A program made the translations under genes and the position numbers. 64,000 nucleotides of DNA from Epiperipatus broadwayi (Eukaryota; Onychophora; Udeonychophora; Euonychophora; Peripatidae): NCBI GenBank assembly GCA_028023455.1, contig JAQFVV010006246.1, forward strand, positions 5,658,363 to 5,722,362, written 5' to 3'. The first letter of the stretch is position 1; every line of letters starts with the position of its first letter. Positions 1-12,104 of the stretch are shown in pieces. The notes beneath the pieces were generated by a model that saw only the letters and a list, made by a program, of their open reading frames with translations, did not search any database and had not been told where the DNA came from.

Positions 1-778
1 TCATGATATTAAAAATATTAAAATTGAGGTGTATGACATAGAGATTCCATTTCTCCAAAACTTTTTACAATGGTTTTATAAGAAATATTTTGTAAATGAA
101 AATGGGAAGTTAAGGCAGTAAAAGTAAACTAGATTTTTCATATTATGTAGGTGTTTTGCAAACAATGCTTTAGAACTTCAGGAAATGTTGCAAAAGTTAT
201 CAGATGAAAGTAAAAAAGTATTAAAGATAAATGCTGAAAAGGCTAGTCGTATTAATCAATAGATTTTTTCAGAAGAATAAAAATTAATAATCATGAAGTG
301 GAAGAAATTAACAACTATAAATATCATGATATTTGGATGGAATGTTTTTGATAAAAATAACTTGGTATTAAAAGAAAATATATCTATGTATTTGAAGAGG
401 AAAATTTTTAATGAGGATGTTTACCATTTCTTATTTATGGATCTGAGATTGGATACTTAACAGAAGAGCAATACAGAGATTTCAGACCATTTAACAAAGT
501 ATAGAAATATATATGTTGGGAGTAATAAGAAGATCAATATATATATATGGAAGAATAAATACATATTACTGATATCTGGTCTAGACAAATTGCTAGAAGA
601 GATGATAATAGATGGATCCCAAGAAATTGTAAAAGACCACATGTGAGATGGATGGATGAAATAAGGAAGTTTCTTGGTGTGCTGTGGAGAAGAGAGATTG
701 GAGATCAGAAAAACTAGGTTCAGTTTGGAGATATCTTCATCTTACATTGAGTCAATAATAGTTGAAAAATGGAAGAAA
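1..778 (+). mobile_element. RTE-type LINE, 3' fragment cut by the window edge
   Basis: The sense strand follows the RT second half and C-terminal region of the nearly intact RTE at 18095-21394. Matching stretches cover the segment after the 'VRQGDS' motif (from about 28), the [13 protein letters not shown]-like stretch (about 155-200), and the CKRP..VRWMDEIRK-like 3' part (about 620-680). Many indels and stops make it non-coding. The FADD region at about 138-155 is damaged. The left side runs off the window. The family match is by eye from colinear similarity; this is an old dead copy. Confidence 0.8.
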
Positions 779-2274
779 AAAAAATCTGGCTAAATTATTA
801 GTCAGGAAAAGCTAAGATGTCAAGAATGCTAGATTATGTTTTACACTTTTATGTATATTTGAATTTGAATTTAGCAATTGAAGGTAGGAGATATAAAAGT
901 TACTAAACTGTAAAAAAGGGTGGTAAATAAAGCATAGTATAAAAGTAGTAAAGTGCATAGATGATTTAGTATTATATGATATATCTATATTTGATTGCAT
1001 TTAAATGTTATTTTATTTATTTATTAAAATGAGCATTATAAGTTTTTCCCAGAGGATTTATACTATTCTGTGTATATATATATTGTGTACTTAAGTAAAA
1101 TATACATTCTTATGTTCATTTTTACTCATAATTTTTTATATTTAAGCAATAAATAGCATTTTAACTAGACAGTTGTCCTTTCTGTTTTATATTTTATTGA
1201 ACTTTGTGATAAAAGGAATATCAGTTTTTAAAATATTAATTTTTAATATTTGATTAACTTTTTAAAAGCAAAACATTTCACACAATCTGACAAGTTGTCA
1301 AATAACTGGAATTTAAAAAAGAGAAAGAAAAAAAAATCCAGAAATCTATTTTTTTCTGCATTGCAATACAGTATTTCATATAAATAGTTTTCAATTCTTC
1401 ATTTCCTATCATGCAACCCACTCTAGCTATAGATTTTTGATATTATTTTATATGAATGCATTTAAATTTCCAATTTTTTGTTATATTGTTTTTCCAATCA
1501 CATGCCATGTATATTGTATTATGAGCAATAAATAATAAATAATTCTCTTAATTTATTATACTCCAGAACTATCCTGATGGTGATAGTGTTGTATTTAAAT
1601 TCCCAGACTAGTTTCTGCCTATTGGCATTTATTCTTGTCTATTCAAGTTTACAATAGGTAGCCGTAGAATAGAAACCTTATTCAGATATTGAAAATGAGC
1701 AGAGATAGTTATGTGATGCTTTGTTTCTACACATTTGCACAACACGTATATGTTGAATGTGCGTGTATTAAATATTGATAATATTCCTTTTGCATTAATT
1801 TTTTAAATCTAGATATCAAATCTAATTCAAAGGATTATTTAAAAATATTAAATCTGCTATTGAAATTAAAAAAGTCAAACAAATAAAATACTTTATAAAA
1901 TAATATTTTAATTCTTAACCTGGAAAAAAAAAACGTGCCTGCTTTTGTAGCAGGAAGTAAATACATAGGCATATTATAAAACGATTAAGTGGCGAATAAC
2001 AATACACAATGATCATCTATTTAAAAAAAAAAAAATCAAACAAAAGTTTTGAATTCATTCAACTTGCTTGTGTAAATACATAATATAAAACTAGTTCACC
2101 GACATAAGTTATAAGTTGTCTTAATCTTGATAAAAGTGATATTCTAAAACTAAATATTACCCAGCATTACATACTTTTTTTTTCCTTTCCTATTTCACTT
2201 TAGAAACATTCCAATCATGCTTAAGATGATCCAATTACCTTGCAGAAAAAAAAAAAGAATTATTTCTAATCTGT
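779..2274. other. A+T-rich stretch, no gene seen
   Basis: I see only A/T-rich sequence with homopolymer runs (poly-A at about 1326-1336, 1924-1933 and 2022-2034). There is no convincing reading frame, structured RNA or repeat boundary. Confidence 0.6.
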
Positions 2275-4190
2275 ACCCAATAGCGCTGGTATCATTCATC
2301 AAGAACAGCAAGACGCCTCCAACCTCACAAACATAAGGCTAATATCCATGACGCCACTATTAATCAAAATCGAATTGGTGATAAAAAATCAAATTCAGGC
2401 AAAAATCATTCAAAACATTATGCCATCCTAATTCGTAAAAAAAGGTCTTCAGCAACGACAGCCATAGGAGATCAGATTTCTAATAGACTACATCAGACTT
2501 TACAGACTATCAAAACCCATTGCAGTGCAATTGGATATCAATGTCACATTTGATTCTGTCAGAGTGAACAAATTACTGGGCATACTCAATAACTTCTCTG
2601 TTCCCAGGGAGATAATCCAAATCCTGGACAACCTTTTGGGAAATAGACAAATTTTCATAACACTAAATGGTAGCATTGCACAAGGATTCAAACCTGAAAT
2701 TTCAATTCCACAAGGTTTCCCCCTCAGTGCCTTACTCTTCATCTCCTATATTAACCCACTGCTCAAAGAAATAGAAGATCAATTGCCAGGAGTATACATT
2801 CCAAAACTACATAAACAAATCAAAGCATTTGCTTACATGGACGACGTGCTAGTGATTCTACCATCCACTAAATTAACAAACTGTACAATATCATAGAACA
2901 ATTTACCAAAGAAGCCAGCCTAAGCATCAATCCTCAAAAAATCAGCGGTTTGGAGAATCAATTCTGGCAAAAAAAAATTAACACCAAATTCACTGCCGAA
3001 CCACAAAAATTCAGCAGCTTCTCAATACACAATCGCTAAGTGCTATGTCCAAAGAAATTAAATAGTATTATACTATCTATGGAAAAAATCACTGGTATGC
3101 TTGCCAAAGTATACCTCTCTCTATAAGGCAAAGTAGCACTCATGAATATGAAAATCATGAGCAAAATTAATTATTACCTCCCAATCATTAAAATAACAAA
3201 TACCTTTATAAAAAAAATAAACACCCTAAGTGCCAGACTATTCTGGGGTGGAAAAACAGCTGCCATCAGCATCTAGAAGATGCAACAACCTAGAAGATTT
3301 AACAGCATGTCGTTTCACTCCATCTGAGTTTTCTACCTCCAAAAATTTCACATCTTAATTACTAATTTTATTAAAAGACATGGACTTAAACAAATGACTG
3401 AAAGTCCCCCCAACAGATTGGCCACCTCCTACAAAAAAGATCTGGATTGACACCATCATTGAACTACTTGCCACACACATGTCTCTCACAAAGGAACTAT
3501 TCAATAAGAAACTTAAAATCTGGGATGCATATGAGCTTCTTAACTCAAATGTTAGAACTCGTGACTCGAAACTTGGCATTACCAATAAAAGAATCACATC
3601 ACTTTTTAAATATTTGAAACATGGAATCTAAGTATTTTGACCTTATAATAAAAAACAATCTGGAGTCAATGCGTACCAACACCTTCCTATTCTATAAAAG
3701 ACAAATTGCAAAAATAGATCCAATCTGCATCAACTGCTAGAGATAAGAAGAAACATTTTACCACATTATGTTCAACTGTCCAGGGCTGGGAAATATCAGT
3801 AAAATTATCTATGAACAATCAAAAATTGATTACTACAAAATTCTCTCATTAAAAGACTGCCTAAAAACTAGAACAGTAGCAGTGATAAAATTCTCGATAT
3901 TCTTAACATACTCTATTTGAACAGTTAGGTGCATGAAAATTTTCACAACGCCGCACCTGAATGAGGACACTTTTCATACAAAACTAATCAAAATGAAGAA
4001 AATAGATGAAATCTTTGTATCAAGAGCCCGGTATGAAGTCACATGGAACCTATTCACTATACCACAACTGCCTAGGACCTACAGCTTCAAGTTCAACTCA
4101 TCACACAAGACACTGTAGGAAAATATCAACACAAGCAACAAAACACGCTCAGGATTTACAATACAGATCTACAACCACTGAAACAAAGAA
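2275..4190 (+). pseudogene. Decayed non-LTR retrotransposon reverse transcriptase (L1/Tx1- or Jockey-like)
   Basis: An open segment at 2525-2896 carries RT motifs in order: LDINVTFDSV (the D..FDSV block A), a PQGFPLSALLF block, and AYMDDVLVIL (catalytic YxDD). Upstream from about 2330 lies an RLISMTPLLIKI-like piece in another frame. Downstream, the frame with LSARLFWGGK (about 3220) leads to a C-terminal C-x2-C ... H ... C zinc-binding pattern at about 3720-3785 (ICINC, then HIMFNC). Several stops and frameshifts break the frame. This RT has YMDD and a C-terminal zinc pattern, unlike the FADD-type RTE elements around it. The related but more decayed relic at 55534-57580 looks like the same broad family. 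The clade is unresolved. Confidence 0.75.
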
Positions 4191-5085
4191 TTAACCCCCC
4201 CATTCTAACACCCTTCAAATTAACATGTAACAATAGTAGCAATAATAAATTTATATTTTAGAAATAGTTAGTGTAAATATTTATTATTTATAGTGTAAAT
4301 ATTTTATTATTTATTAAACAGTAGATAATAGTGGAGGCAGATTTCTGTAGTCAGTCTTTAGCTAATTGACATTTTGGTATAAAGCATTGAATCAATCTAT
4401 TAGCTACTTGTTATTCATTTATTATATTATTTAGGGATTAATGATCTTGCACATGCAGAAAATATAATTTTTCTCTCATTTGAATACATCTGTTGCTCAA
4501 ATACCAAAAAAGCAAATGTCTTTTTATTCATCAGATTTATATTCCATCACGTTTTTGAAAGATATTCTTTAATCAGACAAATCAATTTTATTGAGTTAGT
4601 TGGTTTCATTGTCTTTATACAGTTAAAGATCTAGTCACAGTTGCCCTTTTTGAAACCGAGGAAGAGTCTGTTTAAACTTCTCACTTTTATAATTAACTGC
4701 GATTTCTCCTGTTACCAACTCTTTTCTACTATTTATGAATAAGGAGTATATCAGTCATTTTGATAGATTTCCACTTCTTTTTTTTTAAATAAGAAAATGA
4801 GAGCAGAGCTTTGTTATTCAAGTAGTAGACATAATGTTTTGATACTGTTAGAAATTTGATATCTTTGTAAATTGTAAAGAATCACATAAAATGAAGAATA
4901 TCTGGATTTCAATCACATTTGGAGATTATCTGCATGTTAGTTGTTTTCATGTAGGAAGCTTAACATTTTAAACTATCAAAAACCTTATGTTTAAATAAAA
5001 ATTAGAATTATAAATTCTTAGGTGAAGTGTTTGTTGTTTATTGTTTTTTTTTGTTTACAAACCTACATGAACTTAAACTGTCATA
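4191..5085. other. A+T-rich stretch, no gene seen
   Basis: This follows the 3' end of the LINE relic. A short duplicated motif (GTGTAAATATTTTATTATTTA-like, about 4270-4315) probably belongs to the LINE tail. Nothing else is recognisable. Confidence 0.5.
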
Positions 5086-8000
5086 ATCATCATCATTTTC
5101 AGCCATTATCAATGCACTGCCAGATGGTTTCTCCAGGTTTAATTACTGCAGAATGGTTTTTCCAAGTTTAATCCAATTCTCCAGTATCTCTTATTCCCAT
5201 CACATCAGCAAACATCCTTATTTCGTTTCATCCATCTCACGTGATCTCTTTCTAAGTCTTTTGTCTTAGAATCCAGTTTAAGATGTCAACTGTCCATTTA
5301 TTATAATCTTTTTTAGCAATATGTCCAGGTCAGTCCACTTGTCTCTCAATTGTTTCAATGATATCGGTAATACCTGTTCATTTTCTTACCCATATATTGT
5401 TTTTTGCTACTTTCTTGTGATTTATCACATACATCTCTTCATATGCTACTTTTTTGTGACTTGTAACATACATCTCTTCATATGCTACTTTCTTGTGACT
5501 TGTAACATACATCTTTTCATATTTTATTGAATGGACTGAAGTCTCTGCATTGTTTTTCTATTAGGTGTTAAAAGTATTAAATGCAGAAGTTAAGAATCTT
5601 CCTCTTCAAACACAAAGGCATAATTACTTTTAATATTAAGTTCTTTCTATTATCAAAAGCACTCCAACTAAAGTTAATTCTATGATTAATTCCATCCATT
5701 ATGTTTCCCTTTGTAGTAATAATTTGACCAAGATATTTGTAGTTAATTTTTAAATCATCATTATCGATCTTTATTTTGAGAAAATCCATTGAACATTACT
5801 TTAGTAATAACATTTTTCTTTAATCTTACTTTCTTACTTTCATCTGATAACTCCTTGCAACATTTCCTGACACTCTGAAATATTATTTGCAAAAAACTCA
5901 CATTATTTGTAAAATCTAGATGATTTAAATAATCTCTATTTACTTAGATTTCCTTAAATTCCTGTTTTAATTCACAAAATAGTTTTTGTAAAACTGTTGT
6001 AAAAAGTTTTGAAAATATGGAGTCATCCTGTCATACACCTTTCTCTATATTAATCTTCTTAGTGTCATTATGTAATTTAATTATTGCTGTTGCATTCTGA
6101 TAAATAGTTCTATATTTTGATGATCCAATGCTTGATCATTTTAGAAATGCTTATATAATCAAATATCTTTTCATAATCTACAAATCTAAACCATAATAGC
6201 AACTCATAGATCCATTAGTTAAAATCCAAATAGGCAAGTTGCTATTATTTTCTTAAACATTTTATATAGAACTGGTAAAAAGTCTAATAGTTCAGTAATT
6301 TCTAATATTTGTTTTATCATCTTTTTAAATTATCATTAGTATTATTACTGCATTCTTCCAATCATCTGATAGATCTTTATCATTTAGACATTTAGTGCAT
6401 AACTTTGCTAACAATTTTTTCTTGGTTTTTATTGCTTTATAATTTTTTATAGAAATTCCATGCATTTCATGATGGCATTTCTCTTCTTAGTAATAGTTTC
6501 ATCTTTTCTTCTTATTGCTGAAATATACTTTCTATCAATACTAAGTTGTTTACATTTTTTGAAACTTTTATTTTCTTCTATTGTAGCTTTCCTTGTTAAA
6601 TCACAACTATATTTTCTTATATCATTATTAACTTTTTTTTAATATCATTTTGCAAAACTAGATATTCTTCTTATTGGATCATTTATTTTTATATTTATTT
6701 TTTTCTTCATACATTGTTTTGTCTTAGCAGAAAATGCACTGATAATGGAGGGTACTAGCTACCTTGTTGCAGTTTTTAATAGTGTATCAATTAGCTTCCT
6801 ATTGATTTCATTCAAATCTGAACCATCCTCAAAATTTGTTAATATTTTAAAACAATTGTCAAATTTTTAATTTAAATTTAGTGGAGTTTAGGAATAGCAA
6901 TTGTGAATATCATTTTTTTAATAATTTCCATCTCTTTAGTTTTGCATTAATTCATATCTTACATCCTCATTAATCAATGATCACTTTCTATGTTGAATTT
7001 ATTAAGAACATTGCAGTCTTGAAATACAAATTTTATGTTAGTCAAAGTATAATCCAATTTTGCTGTACCTTCATTTGGATGATTCCATGTCAATTTCCAT
7101 TTATTTTTCTCAAAAAAAGAATTAATAATATTAAGTTGTTGTTTTTTGCACACTTCACAAGTCCCTGTCATCCTCATTTCTATCATCATAATGAAATTTA
7201 CCATGACATTTTTATCTTTTAATCATTTGCTAATTCTGACATTAAAGTCTTCCATGACTATTTTAAAATTTTGTTCAATCTGATCAAAAGCTTTTTTTAC
7301 ATCCATATAAAAATTTTCATTTTTTCTTCACAATAAGAATTTGTTGGGACATAAATCTGAATTATCTGCATTTGAAATTTTCCATAAGTTGAATAAATCA
7401 ATCTTGCCATTTTGTCTGTTATACCATCAATCTACAAAATATTCTACTTTTTATTTATGATGAACCACTCCACTTGCCTTTGTACTATAAATTTTGTTTG
7501 TAACTCTTTAAATCATTTATCTCTTCACTTTTCTTGTAAGTTCAATCATTTATTATTAGATAATTCTTCCAATTCTTGTAATCTTTCTTCACTTAAAAAC
7601 GATTGCAGTTGTAAGTACTGTACATAAATAAAAAGTCCTTATTGAAGGCAGCCTGGATTCACAATCATGAGATTCTTAACATCCTCTGTCTTCAGTTGCC
7701 AACCGACTGTTTTGGATGGCAACTTTATTGTCTTCTTGGAATAAGGACTGTAATTTAGTTTTGTCTGTTATCATTGTAAATGTCTGTTTTTAAAAAAATC
7801 ATTCACATACATTCATTCTGCCTTCAAGAAAGCTCAACTGATATTTCAGTTAAAACTATCAGGCAACTGAGAAGAAAGGCTATAGTGTTTCATGATCTTA
7901 AACTTGGAGGTAAAAAGCTAATAAACTCACTACTTTGTCTGATGCATGTTGGTGAGCAGTCTGTATTAATATTCTATATGAATTACCATATATTAATAAC

Positions 8001-8125
8001 AGCTGCAACAATAAGAATATATAGGATGGACATTAGGAATTTACCCTATTTGGTTTCTTTAAGGTCTTAAAGAGGATTAAAAGGGTCTCCTTTCAGTTAA
8101 CAATAAACTCCTTTATGTTGGCTGG
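5086..8125 (-). mobile_element. RTE-type LINE, near full-length but heavily decayed
   Basis: This is colinear on the minus strand with the RTE at 18095-21394, from the (GAT)n-like 3' tail (plus-strand TCATCATCATTTTCAGCC at 5086) to the 5' leader ending near 8125. Fragments of the encoded protein are readable. One is an RT C-terminal piece with YKYLGQII (5577-5789). Another is an endonuclease piece with NHPNEGTAKLDYTLTN and a terminal SDH (6974-7204), which matches the catalytic SDH of the family. Stops and indels are spread throughout. Other open frames on either strand here are shadows of the repeat. A 3 x 39-bp tandem expansion lies at 5405-5521. Confidence 0.85.
5405..5521. repeat. Tandem repeat, 39 bp x 3, inside the decayed RTE
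   Basis: Three successive copies start at 5405, 5444 and 5483, each beginning TGCTACTTT and containing ACATACATCTCTTCATA. The nearly intact RTE has only one copy of the corresponding segment (about 18420-18460), so the expansion arose in this copy. Confidence 0.85.
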
Positions 8126-10276
8126 GGTTTCAAATCAGATCTTATCCTTCAATTTATCTATAATTGAAGAAATTTAACTTGCTTAATTTAGGAAATTGTT
8201 TTGTTCTGCCAATATATGAAAATTCAGAATTTTATTTAGTTTTGTTTGAATTAGGGATATAATTCAAATTTAAAATATTTTATTCAAATTTACTTTGAAG
8301 CAGTTCTGCTGATTAATAATTTTTTTAACTTTGCATAAACATATTTTGTGATAATAAAGTATGAATATTTTAATCAGGCATCTGCTTTTTAGATTTTTCT
8401 AGTATGAAATATGTTTTGCAGCAAACTGATAATTTTTAAATATATTAAGTATTTATATTTTTAAAGTTGCCTTCTTTCTAATTAAGTTCATTCTAATACA
8501 GAATATATCTACATGTGGCAACTTACCTAGAAAATAATTGAATATTTTTGTTGATGGAAAGATCAGTTTAGTTAGTTAAAATTAAAACTAACTTGCAACA
8601 TGTCCTATTAGGTTGGAAGTTCACTTGTTCTTCAGAAATTAGATAAATTTTGAATAAAATCTTTTTGTAACATTTTAAAATAGTTTAAAGAAATGCAATG
8701 CAATGGAATTTTTTATTCATTATCTGAGATTTTCTTTAGATTGTTTAGAAGCAGATTAATGCTTTTTTCAAATTTATGGGATTTTCTCCATTTTTTAAAG
8801 ATATGTAATTTGATTCCCAATTTCAAATTTTGTTCCAAGGTAGATGAGGAATTCAGATGGAATATTGTGAACTCCAGGCATTTTTCTTCTTATTATTGCC
8901 AAGCTTGTCTCATGCATACTTATTTAAGAAGTCAGTTAAATTAAACATTGAATAGTTTGGAAAGCACCATAGTTTTGAAAATGTTAGTTAATTAATTAGC
9001 ATTGCTGTTTGTGATGGACTTTGGGCCATTATCTAGGGATGTTGATATCATGTTTTATAACTTCATTAGATAAGTCTTATGTTGTTTGTTTTAAACCATT
9101 TTTATTTTGTTGTTTCATTTAATGAGTGAATTCTGTTACTAAATTTGAGTCATTGTTGTTTTCAAATTTTCATAAATGTCAGCCATTGAATTCATTAATA
9201 TCATCTGGAGACTATCTTCCATATACATTTACATTAAATTTAAGTGGCAGTACACATTTTTTGACAAGATTTTGAATTTTTCATTTACTCTCTTCTTATT
9301 TTTTTTATGATTATCACAATATATAAAATAATATATCAAAAAAACAAATTAAATTTTTATCCTGAAGATGAAGTTTCAAATGATTCACATTCAAAATCAG
9401 ATGAATATCAGGAAGCAAAAAATTGAAAAAGTGAAATTATAAAAGATAACATGATTCAAAAATATTAGAGAATGTTATTTGTGAAAATTAGAATTTAAAT
9501 AAAAATTGAAAAACCATGAAGACTTGGTAAAATTTTAATAGAAATTTTGAAGATATTAACTGAAAAAGTAATGACAGAAAATACAGGATTTCAAGCTCAT
9601 TTCATATATAATACTTGATTTTTGTAAGTGGATATATCTATTGTATTTATTATGTTCTAAATAACTGCTATTATAATATCATTTTGATTATGTTATAAAT
9701 ATTCTTAAAAAAAAAAGGAAAATAAAATATAAATATGTTATTTGTTTTGCCATTTCAAATGTATAATATTACACCAATAATAAAATAATATCTTTGAATA
9801 TTTTAAAGACTCTTTGTCATATAAAATTAAATATAATTATAAGAAGAGAAATAATCCCATCTCTAAGAGTTGTTGCAGTTTTATTCTTAGCTGAATTTTG
9901 TTTTGTTAGTAGTTAGTCTTTTCACTAAATTCTTGCACTGTTTCAATATTGGGATTAGTATTTCTAGTATTCTATACATACAGTACTGCATTTTTATTGT
10001 GTTATGGAAGAATTACTATTTGTTACATTTCAAAGCTTCTATAGGATAATGACTTAACTTTCTGCATTGCAGCATAAATTTAATGAAAAGATCAAACAAA
10101 ACATGCAACCAAGAAGAACTTAAATTTATGTACAGTTATAAAGAAAATATTATTTGTGCATAGATTCATAAAGAATTTTCACCAATTCAAAATTTATTAT
10201 TATAATTTATAAATTACTATTCCGAATATTAATGACATATATGAAGTGGATTTATTTCATAACTTTTTTTTTTCAG
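8126..10276. other. A+T-rich stretch, no gene seen
   Basis: No supported gene. The open frame at 8693-8944 (83 codons) has no recognisable domain and an unremarkable composition. If the exon at 10277 is real, this is intron. Confidence 0.5.
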
Positions 10277-10341
10277 CTGCTGATACAGTAGTACAAGAGC
10301 GGCAAATACTAACTACACGTCTTTTGGATGCTGTCAAGCAG
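10277..10341 (+). CDS. Candidate internal exon of an unidentified host gene
   Basis: A 65-base segment is preceded by a polypyrimidine tract and acceptor (ten T, then CAG ending at 10276). It is followed by a strong donor, AAGCAG|GTAAGA (GT at 10342). Only one of the three frames is open: two leading bases, then 21 codons reading ADTVVQERQILTTRLLDAVK plus Q. The other two frames stop almost at once. The piece is charged and amphipathic, as in a helical protein, and its codon use is more balanced than the flanks. I do not recognise the family. No partner exon was found in the window, so the gene would have introns of many kilobases. The basis is splice-signal shape only, so a chance match is possible. 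Confidence 0.42.
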
Positions 10342-12104
10342 GTAAGAATCTATATAATTGGAATATTATACTGACTATTATATGAAATTAATATTATTGG
10401 ATTAATTTAAATAAGTAGAATATTTAGAATGTAAAATATTTTGATTTGATTTATGGAAAGATTAAACATCTTATTTAGGAAAGAAGGTAACTATATTAAT
10501 GTTTTATGCTACATGGATGTTTTTGAGTTCAGAATTTAAAAAAATATATAAATATTCTATAAAGCATTGAGATTTAGCTTAAAAATCAAAGGCAAAGTTA
10601 ATGATGCAGCTCTTAAATATAAGGGGCTGCAATAAATTGTGATCAGTAGAGAACTACCAGTAATGATCAAGCATTATCACATATCATATTTGGATAGGTA
10701 CATCTATTTTAAACAAATGACGTAAATAATATCAAGCTGTTCCAGAATTTTTCATTTGTCTATTTATTCAATGAATAAATATTTGATTAGTTCATCAAGC
10801 AATATTGAGCACCACAAAGTTTCATTTACTCGACCAGCAGACATTTTTTTTTCTTCAGTCTGAAATTAGCATAGAAATCTTTTACTATTCTATCAGATAC
10901 TCTTACCTTTAAATCAGCTTGAAGTGTTTTGGATGTTATATTCAAAATTTTACATCATTAAAAAATACAATATTAGTTAATTTAAATATAATATTAGTTC
11001 AACCGCCGACATAATTATGAAAAAGCTGTCAGTTTTTTTTATATGAATTGTATTATCATATGATTCTGTTAGATTACATTTTTAAATAAGATTAAGATGA
11101 TCTCTTTCTAGCTTTATATTTATAAATTAATTCTAAATTTTAAAAGAATTTGATATATATATACTTCTTAAAAAAGGCTATCAAATTTTGGTGGACCTGA
11201 TTATGCCTACAACCTGGATTTGATTCTATGTCAAATTAAATCACACTTTAAGGTTTGCCAATTCAATTAAGTAAGGGAATATCTATCTAACTTCTTAGGG
11301 GACAAAATGAAGATGGGAAACTCTCAAAGTCTGATTATGTTATAAGCCTAGTAAGATCCTTTTTTTTTCCAGTGCTTTTTTGTGAAGGGGATGGTATTGG
11401 AGAGTTTTTTTTGCCTTTCATTAAAATATTTAAAAGCTGGTTTACTTTTTACTATAGATATTATGTCGACAACTTTTATTTTAGATGCCAAAATCTGAAT
11501 ATAGGTAGTATATTACATTTTTATGACCGATTGTGAAACTATAATACATTTTCCGAGTCACAACAGCTATCTCAAAACGAGCTAATTCAATAATCTGTGA
11601 TTTAAAAAAGAAAATTGAATAAAAAAAATAAATATGTTAAAAAATTTTAAATTTCATGTATACACTGTATATTACTTGTTGTATAGAAGCAATTCATTTT
11701 CTTGTCTCATCCTTTCAATAATTATGTTGTGATCACAGTGCAAATATTTGCATTTTGATAAAGTCATAAAGTGCTTTTTTTAATATGATATAATAAAGAT
11801 GATTGGTTTAGTTTTGAAAGAAAAATTCATATGCTGAGTATGACAATTTGTGAAATAATACAAAATGAATAAAAAAAAAATGTTACAATTTCTTGTGCTT
11901 CTGAAGCTGCAAAAGTTAAACTGCAGTATGTGATAAGTATTTAGGTGTCAAATTTATGGATAGAATATATGAATAAAAAATTATATATTTTTTAAGAAAT
12001 GCAGTAATTATATATGAAGTCAGAAAGTGTTGTGTCTATATGAAGATTTTAATAATGAATCCATTGAAAAGAATGATAAATTATTTACAAGTAAAATGTG
12101 GTTA
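10342..12104. other. A+T-rich stretch, no gene seen
   Basis: No recognisable gene or repeat boundary. The open frame at 12027-12464 belongs to the antisense of the adjacent RTE copy and is not a gene. Confidence 0.5.

Noticed and set aside
5405-5521. Regular spacing suggesting a CRISPR-like array
   Set aside because: Units are head-to-tail with no spacers, inside a eukaryotic LINE.
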